From: Acidobacteriota bacterium
GTDB taxonomy: Bacteria; Acidobacteriota; Terriglobia; Terriglobales; Acidobacteriaceae
Reading direction: 5' to 3'
NCBI GenBank assembly: GCA_028876395.1
Contig: JAGWRX010000164.1
Location: forward strand, 1-45,553
DNA: 45,553 nt
Shown here in pieces: positions 35,135 through 43,168 of the stretch. The translations under genes and the position numbers were made by a program. Numbering within the stretch: the first letter of the stretch is position 1; the number at the start of each line of letters is the position of its first letter. Below the pieces are notes generated by a model. It was not told the DNA's origin, did no database searches, and saw nothing but the letters and a program-made list of their open reading frames with translations.

Positions 35135-36166
35135 TCAGGAGCCGGATGCAAACTCGACCATGATCTTGCGCATCGATGCGGGGTTGGCGCTCCATCGCTG
35201 AAGAGCCTCGCCTGCTTCTTCAATGGGGATGATGAGGCTGATGGCATCTTCGACGGGGAAGCGCCCGCTCTGGAGCATGGCGATGACCTCGTCGAAGTCC
35301 GCGGCTGTGGCGTTACGCGAGCCAAGGATGTCGAGCTCCTTCTGCACAAAGAGTTTCGTCTCGTAGGACACGGGCTCTTTTGCATAGCCGATGTAGACGA
35401 CGCGGCCCGCGAAGGCGACAGCCTCAACGGCCATGCGGAACGTTGCCGGAGTGCCAACGGCTTCAATGACGACATCGGGACCGTCTCCCGCGGTGAGTTC
35501 ACGCAGGGTATCGGCTGCGGATTCGCTGCGCGCGTCGAGCAGATGCTGCGCTCCGGTGCGTCGTGCCAGCTCCAGCTTGGCGTTGTCCATATCCATGGCG
35601 ATCACGCGCGCTCCGCGAAAAGCTGCGCCGGCAACTGCTCCCAGGCCGACCATGCCGCATCCGACGACTAATACCGTGTCGCCTGCAGTGATGCGACCGC
35701 GCATGACGGCATGATTGCCGACGGTGAGCGGTTCAACCATCGCGAGCGTTCGCAGGGGTAGGCCGGGGGCTTTCTTCAGTTTGGTCCACGGCGCAACAAG
35801 AAATTCGGTGAGCGCGCCGTCGCGCTGCACGCCGAGGGTCTGGTTGTTTTTGCATGCGTTGTGGCGACCGTGCCGGCATGCCGCGCATGCGCCGCAACTG
35901 AAGTAGGGCAGCATGGTGACCGCCGTGCCGGGCTGGAACTCCTCTGGCACATCGCGGCCTGCTTCAGCCACGACTGCGGCAATCTCGTGACCGGGAATGC
36001 GAGGGTAGGTTACCAGCGGATTTCGCCCGCTGAACGTGCTCAGGTCCGATCCGCACATGCCAACGACCCGGATTTTCAGCAGCACCTCGTCCGGGTCGGG
36101 GCTGGGAGGCATGGGCACATCGGTGACTCTGAATTTTCCCGGAGCATCCAGTACAAAAGCCTTCAT
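35135..36166 (-). CDS. Zinc-dependent medium-chain dehydrogenase (LgoD/sugar-acid dehydrogenase-like)
   Basis: 343 residues. The catalytic zinc ligands are Cys38 (VGMCGSD) and His60-Glu61; the structural zinc cysteines are 91, 94, 97 and 105 (CGACAACRHGRHNAC). The NAD-binding Gly-rich turn is VVGCGMVGLG. The end (ELDILGSRNATAADFDEVIAML) resembles E. coli L-galactonate 5-dehydrogenase (LgoD/YjjN), though threonine and sorbitol dehydrogenases are related. The catabolic neighbours suggest a sugar or sugar acid such as one from fucose, rhamnose or uronates. The ATG at 36166 is preceded by GGGGGAC. It follows the propeller glycosidase by 40 bases. Confidence 0.88.
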   Translation of the reverse strand: MKAFVLDAPGKFRVTDVPMPPSPDPDEVLLKIRVVGMCGSDLSTFSGRNPLVTYPRIPGHEIAAVVAEAGRDVPEEFQPGTAVTMLPYFSCGACAACRHGRHNACKNNQTLGVQRDGALTEFLVAPWTKLKKAPGLPLRTLAMVEPLTVGNHAVMRGRITAGDTVLVVGCGMVGLGAVAGAAFRGARVIAMDMDNAKLELARRTGAQHLLDARSESAADTLRELTAGDGPDVVIEAVGTPATFRMAVEAVAFAGRVVYIGYAKEPVSYETKLFVQKELDILGSRNATAADFDEVIAMLQSGRFPVEDAISLIIPIEEAGEALQRWSANPASMRKIMVEFASGS

Positions 36167-36206
36167 CGATCGTCCCCCAGATCCGCTGTTGTCATTGTCG
36201 CCGATT

Positions 36207-37298
36207 TCAAGACCAGGGCTGTGACCGCGCAACGGAGATGCCGCGGATGTCATTCGGATATTTGCCCGAGACGGCGCAATAGAAGTGGTAGAGGACGCCG
36301 TCAGCAGTGACCACGGAGGGCTTGTGCGCGTAGTCATCGTCCACTGTTCCCGGGGCCCCGGCGTCAACCAGGATGCGATTCACCTTTTGCGGATGAAAGG
36401 GGTCGCGCCCGATTGCCAGCAGGTCACGTGCCTTGCCGTCTGAGCTAAGTCCGTAATAGAAAATTGCCCATTCATGGCCGTGACGCAGGACGCAGGGGTC
36501 ACTGGCGAAGCGGTCGTCCCAGGAGCCATCGGGTCCGTTGGGCAGGATTGGATTGCCCTTGTAGCGGGTCCAGTGACGCAGGTCTTTTGAGGTAGCGATG
36601 CCCGTCTGTTCCCGCCATGCTCCGCCGCGGGCCTGCGGATTGGGCCGGGTCTTGGCGTTGTAGAAGAGATAGTAAAGGCCGTCGGCATGGACCAGGCAGG
36701 GCTTATACAGCCCGCCCTGCTCCCATGGGGCCGCGTCGTGGTCGTCGGAGCGGAGAATGGGCGGGCCGAGTTCCCAGTGCATCAGGTCGCGGCTGCGGCA
36801 CAGACCAATCACGGCGGGGCCTGATTCGTAACCAGCTTCAGGATATGCGTGCCATGCGCCCAGAAATTCTCCATCCACGCGGCGAAGATTGCCGGGCGCA
36901 GAGAGATCGTTTCCCCGCAGTATCCAGTTCATCGCGATGTTATAGCGGGTGATTGCCGAGGCGGGGTCGCGGCGGAGGATGCATCCGAGGCGCTTCCAGT
37001 GGATGAGGTCGGTGGAAGAGGCCAACCCGGTCTGATAGCCGATGCCGTCATATCCGACGTAGGTCATGTAGAACGTGCCGTCATGATGGAAGACGAAGGG
37101 ACAATCGACGGATTTGGAATCGAATGCAGTCGGGTCGTCGGACTTTGCGAGCACCAGCTTGCCGTATTTGTAGGGCGTAAGATACGGTCCCGGATCGGGA
37201 GCGCTCGCTTCTGCGAACTGAGCGCCGCCGCGGAGCGCGCCGCAGGCCGCAAGCATGGAGAAGGCTGACTTGCGAATGAAGGTTCTACGTGTGGGCAT
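36207..37298 (-). CDS. Exported five-bladed beta-propeller glycosidase (GH43/GH32/GH130-like)
   Basis: 363 residues. The N-terminus has a Tat-type twin-arginine signal (RRTFIRKS, then FSMLAACG). The rest repeats the propeller pattern: VDCPFVFHHDGTFYMTYVGYD, LASSTDLIHWKRLG, SRDLMHWELG, KPCLVHADGLYYLFYNA, ATSKDLRHWTRYKGNP and DPCVLRHGHEWAIFYYG. These 'aspartate plus D-L-x-H-W' units are typical of the GH43/32/117/130 fold. The exact family and sugar are not clear. AGGAGACCCC precedes the ATG. It forms a small operon with the dehydrogenase. Confidence 0.82.
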   Translation of the reverse strand: MPTRRTFIRKSAFSMLAACGALRGGAQFAEASAPDPGPYLTPYKYGKLVLAKSDDPTAFDSKSVDCPFVFHHDGTFYMTYVGYDGIGYQTGLASSTDLIHWKRLGCILRRDPASAITRYNIAMNWILRGNDLSAPGNLRRVDGEFLGAWHAYPEAGYESGPAVIGLCRSRDLMHWELGPPILRSDDHDAAPWEQGGLYKPCLVHADGLYYLFYNAKTRPNPQARGGAWREQTGIATSKDLRHWTRYKGNPILPNGPDGSWDDRFASDPCVLRHGHEWAIFYYGLSSDGKARDLLAIGRDPFHPQKVNRILVDAGAPGTVDDDYAHKPSVVTADGVLYHFYCAVSGKYPNDIRGISVARSQPWS

Positions 37299-37456
37299 GG
37301 GGTCTCCTGGGCCTGTGCGACGCAACCATGATTCCGTGATGGTTGCGATGATACATGGGCACACGGACGGTGTGGAGTGCCGCTCGCTTGCTCTCGGATG
37401 AGCGAGCCGCCTCGTGCGTCTGCGGGCGTTGCCGGAGCGGTGAGGCTCTGCATGCA

Positions 37457-37488
37457 GCAGGGGCGCAGCCAATTGGCCGCGCCCCTGC
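37457..37488. terminator. Candidate terminator hairpin after ppdK
   Basis: A perfect 10-base-pair stem (GCAGGGGCGC/GCGCCCCTGC) encloses a loop that is itself largely palindromic (GCCAATTGGC). It lies 22 bases beyond the ppdK stop. The T-run (TTTT at 37491) is on the plus side, so in the ppdK direction it may act as a plain hairpin. Confidence 0.5.
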
Positions 37489-37509
37489 CGTTTTGCCGGT
37501 TGTGTTGGA

Positions 37510-40257
37510 CTAGCTGGTGCCCTGGTGCAGGTCTGGCCCCGTTTGTTTTTCCTGGAGTGCCGCCTGCGCTGCTGCCAGCCTGGCCGTCAACAACCGGAAG
37601 GGCGAGCAGGAGACATAGTTGAGCCCGATCTTGTGGCAGAACTTGACGGACTCCGGGTCGCCGCCATGTTCGCCGCAGATGCCCACCTTGAGGTTGGGCC
37701 GGGTGTTGCGTCCCTTGGCCGTAGCCATCTTCACCAGCAAGCCCACGCCCGCCTGGTCGAGAGTGGCGAAGGGGTCCTGCTTGAAGATGTTGGCCTTGAG
37801 ATACGCGGGCAGGAAGTGGTTGATGTCGTCGCGCGAGATGCCATAGGTGGTCTGGGTCAGATCGTTGGTGCCGAAGCTGAAGAACTCGGCTTCTTCGGCG
37901 ATCTGCTCGGCGGTGAGGGCCGCGCGCGGAAGTTCGATCATGGTGCCCACCATGTAGTCGACCGTCGTGCCCTTTTCCTTGAAGACCTGTTCCGCGACGC
38001 GGCGGATGATGGCTGACTGGTTGCGCATCTCCTCGATGGAGCCGATGAGCGGCACCATGATTTCAAGGTGCGGATCGCCGCCGTGATTCTTGACGTTGAC
38101 CGCGGCCTCGAGAATGGCGCGCACCTGCATCTCGGTAATCTCGGGGAAGGCGATGCCGAGGCGGCAGCCGCGCAGGCCGAGCATGGGGTTGATCTCGTGC
38201 AGCTCCTGGACCCGCGCCAGCAGAATGCGCAGTTCCTTGAGCTTGGGCGAGCGAGGCTTTGTGTCCTCAAGATGGGAGATTTCAACCAGCAGATCCTCGC
38301 GCTGGGGCAGGAACTCATGCAGCGGAGGATCGAGCAGGCGGATGGTCACCGGCAGCGACTCCATGGCCTTGAAGAGGCCCACAAAGTCGGCGCGCTGCAT
38401 GGGCAGCAGCTTTTTGAGGGATTCGCGGCGCTGCTGTTCTGTCTCGGCCAGGATCATGGCGCGGACGTGCTCGATGCGGCCCTCGGCAAAGAACATGTGC
38501 TCGGTGCGGCACAGACCAATGCCCTCCGCGCCGAAAGCCCGTGCCTGCTTGGCGTCGCGGGGGACGTCGGCATTGGCGCGAACGCGCAGCTTGCGGACGG
38601 GGTCAACCCAGCTCATGAACTTGACCAGGTCAGGATCGTTGGGCTGGGCAGGAATCGTCTTGAGTTTGCCGTCGATGACGCGGCCCGTTGTGCCGTCGAG
38701 CGAGATCCAGTCTCCGTGGCGGAAGGTCTTGCCTTTGACGCGCAGTTCCTTGCGGGTTTCGTCGACGGTGCAGTCGCCAGCGCCGGCCACGCAGCACTTG
38801 CCCATGCCGCGGGTGACGACGGCCGCATGCGAAGTCATGCCGCCGCGCGAGGTGAGAATGCCGCTGGCTACTTCCATGCCGCCGATATCCTCAGGCGTGG
38901 TTTCGCCGCGGACCAGGATGATGCTGTGGAAGTGGCCGTGGGTGTGCGCTTTTACGGCGTCCTCGGCGGTGAAGACGATCTGGCCCACGGCGGCGCCGGG
39001 CGAGGCCGGCAGGCCTGTGGCGAGCACTTCAACCTTGGCGCCCTTCTCATCGAGGCGCGGCACCAGGAAGTCGTACAACTGGTTGGGCTCGACGCGGAAG
39101 ATGGCTTCTTCCTGCGTGATGAGGCCTTCGCGCACCATGTCGATGGCGATGCGCACGGCGGCCAGTCCGGTCCGCTTGCCGTTGCGCGTCTGCAGCATGT
39201 AGAGCTTGCCATCCTGGATGGTGAACTCGAAGTCCTGCAGGTCGCGGTAGTGCTTTTCCATCTTCCATGTGATGGTGCGCAACTGCTCGTAGACCTTGGG
39301 CATGGTGCGCTCCAGCTCGCTGATGTGGAGCGGAGTGCGGATGCCGGAGACCACGTCTTCGCCCTGCGCATTCATCAGGTACTCGCCGAAGAACATGCGC
39401 TCGCCGGTGGCAGGATTGCGCGTGAAGCCAACGCCGGTGCCGGAGTTCTCGCCCAGGTTGCCGAAGACCATGGCCTGCACGTTGACGGCGGTGCCCAGCC
39501 AGTCATCGATGTGATTGATGCGCCGATACGTCTTGGCGCGCTCATTCTCCCAGCTGCGGAAAACGGCGTCGCGGGCCTGCACCAGCTGATCCAGCGGCTT
39601 CTGAGGGAAGTCCTTGCCGGTCTCCTTCTTCACCAGCTTCTTGTATTCGGCAATGATGTCTTTGAGCGCCTGCGGTAGAAGCTCGTAGTCGAATTTGACC
39701 TTCTCGCGGTGCTTGATGGTGTCGAAGATGTGTTCGAATTTCTTCTTCGGGATATCGAGAACGACGTCGCCGAACATCTGGATGAGGCGGCGATAGGAAT
39801 CATAGGCGAAGCGGGGATTGTTGCTGCGCTTGGCCAGCGCTTCGACGGCTTTGTCGTTCAGGCCCAGGTTGAGGATTGTGTCCATCATGCCGGGCATGGA
39901 AAACTTGGCGCCGGAGCGAACCGAGACGAGCAGCGGGTTTTCACCCTCGCCCAGTTTCTGCCCCTGCAGACGCTCCAGCCGCTCCAGAGCGGCGTGCATC
40001 TCGACATCGATCTGCGGGCTCAGCTTGCCGCGCATGTATTCGCGACAGGCCTCGGTCTGGATTGTGAATCCCGGAGGCACGGGCAGGCCGGCATTCGTCA
40101 TTTCTGCCAGGCCGGCTCCTTTGCCGCCCAGCACTTCTTTCATGCGGCCGTTGCCATCGGCTGAGCCGCCACCAAAGAAATAAACATACTTGGTTGATGA
40201 AGTTGAGGTTGAGCTTGCTTTGCCGGCAAGCTGCTGATCCACTACGCCCAGCGTCAT
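37510..40257 (-). CDS. ppdK: Pyruvate, phosphate dikinase
   Basis: 915 residues, slightly over the usual ~880. It interconverts pyruvate, ATP and phosphate with phosphoenolpyruvate, AMP and pyrophosphate in the cytoplasm. The N-terminal ATP-grasp domain shows KYVYFFGGGSADGN, GGKGAGLAEM and FSMPGMMDTILNLGLND. The phospho-carrier His477 lies in GGMTSHAAVV. The C-terminal PEP domain has the GICGEHGGDPESVKF catalytic Cys. The start at 40257 has GGAGG nine bases upstream; the in-frame extension to 40302 lies before that site. Three GCAAGT half-sites lie about 160-190 bases upstream. It stands alone on the minus strand. Confidence 0.97.
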   Translation of the reverse strand: MTLGVVDQQLAGKASSTSTSSTKYVYFFGGGSADGNGRMKEVLGGKGAGLAEMTNAGLPVPPGFTIQTEACREYMRGKLSPQIDVEMHAALERLERLQGQKLGEGENPLLVSVRSGAKFSMPGMMDTILNLGLNDKAVEALAKRSNNPRFAYDSYRRLIQMFGDVVLDIPKKKFEHIFDTIKHREKVKFDYELLPQALKDIIAEYKKLVKKETGKDFPQKPLDQLVQARDAVFRSWENERAKTYRRINHIDDWLGTAVNVQAMVFGNLGENSGTGVGFTRNPATGERMFFGEYLMNAQGEDVVSGIRTPLHISELERTMPKVYEQLRTITWKMEKHYRDLQDFEFTIQDGKLYMLQTRNGKRTGLAAVRIAIDMVREGLITQEEAIFRVEPNQLYDFLVPRLDEKGAKVEVLATGLPASPGAAVGQIVFTAEDAVKAHTHGHFHSIILVRGETTPEDIGGMEVASGILTSRGGMTSHAAVVTRGMGKCCVAGAGDCTVDETRKELRVKGKTFRHGDWISLDGTTGRVIDGKLKTIPAQPNDPDLVKFMSWVDPVRKLRVRANADVPRDAKQARAFGAEGIGLCRTEHMFFAEGRIEHVRAMILAETEQQRRESLKKLLPMQRADFVGLFKAMESLPVTIRLLDPPLHEFLPQREDLLVEISHLEDTKPRSPKLKELRILLARVQELHEINPMLGLRGCRLGIAFPEITEMQVRAILEAAVNVKNHGGDPHLEIMVPLIGSIEEMRNQSAIIRRVAEQVFKEKGTTVDYMVGTMIELPRAALTAEQIAEEAEFFSFGTNDLTQTTYGISRDDINHFLPAYLKANIFKQDPFATLDQAGVGLLVKMATAKGRNTRPNLKVGICGEHGGDPESVKFCHKIGLNYVSCSPFRLLTARLAAAQAALQEKQTGPDLHQGTS

Positions 40258-40573
40258 GGAATAAAGCCTCCGCATGTAAAGTTCCGCAATGGCGGCGGCC
40301 ATGCGAGAGGGTGGCAGTACGTTGGCTCAGCCTTGCAGCGGGAAGAACGTCAACAGGCCAAGCGCGTGCAGTCATCCAGACACTTCGACTGCGCCTTGCG
40401 GCGGTTCATGATTTGCAAGTACAAATAGCGCCGCAAGTATACACTTGCCTGTGCCCCTCGTCACAGGCCCTTGAATTGCAGAAAGCGGTCCGTCAAATTT
40501 CCGGGCGGGAAGTTGCGCAAATTGAGTCGCAGAGCTTTGTCAAAATTGCGCCGGCTGGCCGGTCAGCGCGCCC
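40258..40573 (-). promoter_or_regulatory. Intergenic region upstream of ppdK with GCAAGT half-sites
   Basis: 316 bases between ppdK and the STAS gene. The hexamer GCAAGT occurs at 40415-40420 and 40433-40438 and, inverted as ACTTGC, at 40443-40448. The last two form a 16-base dyad (GCAAGTATACACTTGC) with a 4-base centre. This looks like an operator for ppdK. No gene is seen in the rest. Confidence 0.5.
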
Positions 40574-40927
40574 TCACGCGGCCGGCCTGCCGAAACGCGG
40601 TTCAGACGGTGAATTCGGAACCGCATTATGGGACAAAAGAATGTGGTCAAGACCCACCAGCGCAAGAATCTCCTCAATCCTCGGCGATGCATGCGAGACC
40701 GTGAAGTCGCGGCCCGCGTTCAGGGCGCACGCGTAGAGCGAGATCAGCGCCGCAATGCCCGCGGCGTCAATGCGTTCCACGTGCCGCAGATCGAGGATCA
40801 CGTTCTGCTGGCGCACCAGGGGCATCAGCCGCTCCAGCAGAATCTGTTCCTGGCCGCGCACCAGTTCGTGCACGTCGCCGGGAGCCAGCATCAGCGTATC
40901 TTCTGTGGTGCAAAGTATGCCGTTCAT
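40574..40927 (-). CDS. STAS-domain protein lacking the phosphorylatable serine
   Basis: 117 residues; the ATG has AAGGAGG seven bases upstream, a near-ideal site, which rules out the longer frame to 41062. It is a single STAS domain (LMPLVRQQNVILDLRHVERIDAAGIAALISLY). The usual Asp-Ser-Ser-Gly motif is Asp54-Ala-Ala-Gly, so it cannot be switched by serine phosphorylation as SpoIIAA is. It may act as a constitutive antagonist or in a lipid-transport (MlaB-like) or other complex. No partner gene is nearby: ppdK lies downstream and queG is divergent. Confidence 0.83.
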   Translation of the reverse strand: MNGILCTTEDTLMLAPGDVHELVRGQEQILLERLMPLVRQQNVILDLRHVERIDAAGIAALISLYACALNAGRDFTVSHASPRIEEILALVGLDHILLSHNAVPNSPSEPRFGRPAA

Positions 40928-41180
40928 GATGAAACCTCCTTGGGACGCCTTTCGCCTTCGGCGGCGGCGCATGAGCGCTGCCGCTTCCGGCTGCTGCTCC
41001 CCGCCTGTATGTCCAGCACCTGAACCGCCAAAGCCGCCCTGGGCGCAATATGCTGAAATCACTGGAGCAGCAGTCCATTCATCCAGGACTGGTTCCGGCT
41101 CCAGATGTCCGGATTCGATTTTGGCGTCCGCAATCGAACACGTTGCAGCTATCTACGCAAAAGGCAGGTGCACAAGTTCC

Positions 41181-42326
41181 ATGTCGGTTGGCGAAGAAAG
41201 TCGGGCGCACGGCTTGAGCGCGGAGCGAGTGCGTCAACTTGCGCTGGAGCAGGGATTTGCCGAGGCGGGCCTGGTGGCCCTGCCCCATGCCGGCGAAGCG
41301 CGGGATGCGGCACGCTATGAGCAGTGGGTGCGAGCGGGACACGCCGGGACAATGCACTACCTGGCGCGCGCCGGTGAAGATGGGCACCTTGTGCGAGCCC
41401 GCATGCGGAATCCATTCCCATGGGCGCGCTCGGCGATTGCCTGCTTTGCCGTGTACCACTCCGCACAACCGCGTTCCACCGAGCCTTCCGCGGAAGGAGC
41501 GGGCTGGATCGCGCGCTATGCGTGGTCCAGCCGCGCAGATGCCGCCGGCGTGCGCCGGCCCAGCGACTATCACAAGGTACTGCTGAAGCGGATGCGCAAG
41601 CTTGAAGAACGGCTGCACGGCGAGCTGGGCGATTTCGAGTCACGGTCGTACGTGGATACCGGGCCGGTAGTGGAGCGCTCGCTGGCCACGGCGGCCGGTC
41701 TCGGCTGGACAGGGAAGAATACCTGCCTGATTCATCCCAGACTCGGTTCGTACGGGTTTCTCGCGGTGCTGCTTACCTCACTCGAAGCAGAGGCTGTTCC
41801 GGCGCCGTTGACTGTGCCGGACCGCTGCGGAAGCTGCCGGCGCTGTCTGGACGCCTGCCCCACCGGCGCGCTCTTTGCGCCCTACCAGATGGATGCGACG
41901 CGATGCATCTCGTACCTGACCATCGAACACAAAGGGCCGATCGCAGAGGAGCTGATGGAGGGCATGGGGCGGCAGGTCTTTGGCTGCGATATCTGCCAGG
42001 ATGTGTGCCCCTGGAACCGCAAGGCGCCTGTGAGCGCAGATGCGGAACTGGAGGCGCGCGCGGAACTGGTGAATCCTGCGCTGGAATGGCTTGCCCGGAT
42101 GGACGAAGCGGAGTTCGAGCGAACTTTCAATGGGTCCCCGGTGCGGCGGGCGGGATTCATGGGATTGCGCCGCAATGTGGCCGCCGCCATGGGCAACAGC
42201 GGGGCAAAGCGATTTGCCCCGCTGTTGCAGGAATGGGCAGACGCTGCGGACGACGGCCTCCGTACAGCTTCCAAATGGGCACTTGAGAAGCTTGCGCCGT
42301 CAGCCGGACCGGCGGAGAAAAGCTGA
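41181..42326 (+). CDS. queG: Epoxyqueuosine reductase
   Basis: 381 residues. It reduces epoxyqueuosine to queuosine in tRNA, using cobalamin and two 4Fe-4S clusters. The ferredoxin-like cysteines are seen in CGSCRRCLDACPTGAL and CDICQDVCPWN, with the catalytic region YVDTGPVVERSLATAAGLGWTGKNTCLI. A HEAT-like C-terminus follows. The ATG at 41181 gives the family start; the frame is open far upstream but without homology. No strong ribosome site is visible. The gene stands alone, divergent from the STAS gene and convergent with the cold-shock gene. Confidence 0.96.
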   Translation: MSVGEESRAHGLSAERVRQLALEQGFAEAGLVALPHAGEARDAARYEQWVRAGHAGTMHYLARAGEDGHLVRARMRNPFPWARSAIACFAVYHSAQPRSTEPSAEGAGWIARYAWSSRADAAGVRRPSDYHKVLLKRMRKLEERLHGELGDFESRSYVDTGPVVERSLATAAGLGWTGKNTCLIHPRLGSYGFLAVLLTSLEAEAVPAPLTVPDRCGSCRRCLDACPTGALFAPYQMDATRCISYLTIEHKGPIAEELMEGMGRQVFGCDICQDVCPWNRKAPVSADAELEARAELVNPALEWLARMDEAEFERTFNGSPVRRAGFMGLRRNVAAAMGNSGAKRFAPLLQEWADAADDGLRTASKWALEKLAPSAGPAEKS

Positions 42327-42342
42327 TGGGTATTTTGTGCAC

Positions 42343-42370
42343 GCGAGACCTTTCCGGAGAAAGGCCTCGC
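42343..42370. terminator. Candidate bidirectional hairpin between queG and the cold-shock gene
   Basis: GCGAG/CTCGC (42343-42347 with 42366-42370) and CCTTT/AAAGG (42349-42353 with 42360-42364) pair around one A-C mismatch, with a 6-base loop. It lies in the 54-base convergent gap. No T-run follows on either side. Confidence 0.5.
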
Positions 42371-42380
42371 AATGACCGCG

Positions 42381-42587
42381 CTAGGATACCCGCGCTACGT
42401 TGACCGCGCTCAGGCCCTTGGGGCCTTGCTGGCACTCAAACTCGACAGATTCGCCCTCGTTGAGGGTTCTGTATCCGCTCTCCTGAATGGCGGAGAAATG
42501 CACAAACACATCTTCACCGCTGGACCGCTGAATGAATCCATACCCCTTGGCTCCGTTGAACCACTTCACCACGCCCTGTTCCTTCAT
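42381..42587 (-). CDS. Cold-shock-domain protein (CspA family)
   Basis: 68 residues, a complete cold-shock domain that binds single-stranded nucleic acid. RNP1 is KGYGFI, RNP2 is VFVHF, and [20 protein letters not shown] opens the protein in standard form. AAGGAG precedes the ATG. It likely works as an RNA chaperone in the cytoplasm. A long palindrome lies about 230 bases upstream, and long structured leaders are common for csp genes, so post-transcriptional control is possible. Confidence 0.97.
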   Translation of the reverse strand: MKEQGVVKWFNGAKGYGFIQRSSGEDVFVHFSAIQESGYRTLNEGESVEFECQQGPKGLSAVNVARVS

Positions 42588-43168
42588 CTACAGTCTCCTT
42601 GTTCTGTGGCGAGCGCAACGCCCAGGCCCATCGCGCCGGACTGTTCTGCCGCATCGGGCAGAGCAGAACTCGACAAGAAGAACCAAACCGGCCCAGATAT
42701 GCCGCGAGCCGCCTGAGCGCGCGTCGTGCGTGCGCCTTGGCAGCTCGATAACTTACCTAAGTTGTGCTCCCCAATAACCAATACATCCAAAGCTAACGGC
42801 CTTCCATTGATCCCGAACACAGTGCACCCCGGGTGTACTGTGTTCTCTTTTATGGCAGGAAAACAAGGAGTATGCAAGGAGAAAATGAGCTGGAAGTCGC
42901 AGATGAAACAGCACCTTGCGGGCAGATGTTGATAAAAGTGTAAAATCCCGGCGCTGGACTTTAATACATTACAAATAACCCAGGAACGGCCAAAAACAAA
43001 TGCTCCTGCAGGGTGTCTGGACGGATGAACCGCGCCCCCGGAGCCAATCGCTCCGCCTTTCGCATCACGGCGCAAGGTGCCTCGGAGCAGCTATCCTTGG
43101 AAGCAAGGGCTTGCCTGAGGCCGCGCTGGGCGGCAAGTCCCTAGAATCCATTACGCAAAGAGATATTC
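42588..43168 (+). promoter_or_regulatory. Intergenic region between cold-shock gene and yihY-like gene
   Basis: 581 bases between divergent genes. Apart from the palindrome at 42815-42845, I see no gene I can defend. Two tiny frames (42852-42932, 26 codons, and 42872-42943, 23 codons) follow AG-rich stretches but lack well-placed ribosome sites. The DNA near 42930-42980 is AT-rich (GATAAAAGTGTAAAAT) and may hold the promoter of the downstream gene. Confidence 0.35.
42815..42845. promoter_or_regulatory. 31-base near-perfect palindrome upstream of the cold-shock gene
   Basis: Two 15-base arms surround one central base; only one arm position differs (GAACACAGTGCACCC against GAACACAGTACACCC read from the other strand). 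On the minus strand it lies just after TTGCAT-N18-ATAAAA, a weak -35/-10-like pair, so it would fall at or near the start of the cold-shock transcript. A repressor site or a leader hairpin are the main readings. On the plus strand it is followed by TCTTTTA, so a terminator is also possible. Confidence 0.6.

Noticed and set aside
38068-39678. A 536-codon plus-strand open frame inside ppdK
   Set aside because: It is antisense to pyruvate phosphate dikinase in a GC-rich gene and has no recognisable motif.
42584-43075. A 163-codon minus-strand frame upstream of the cold-shock gene
   Set aside because: It spans the palindrome and both promoter areas, has no ribosome site and no protein-like pattern.
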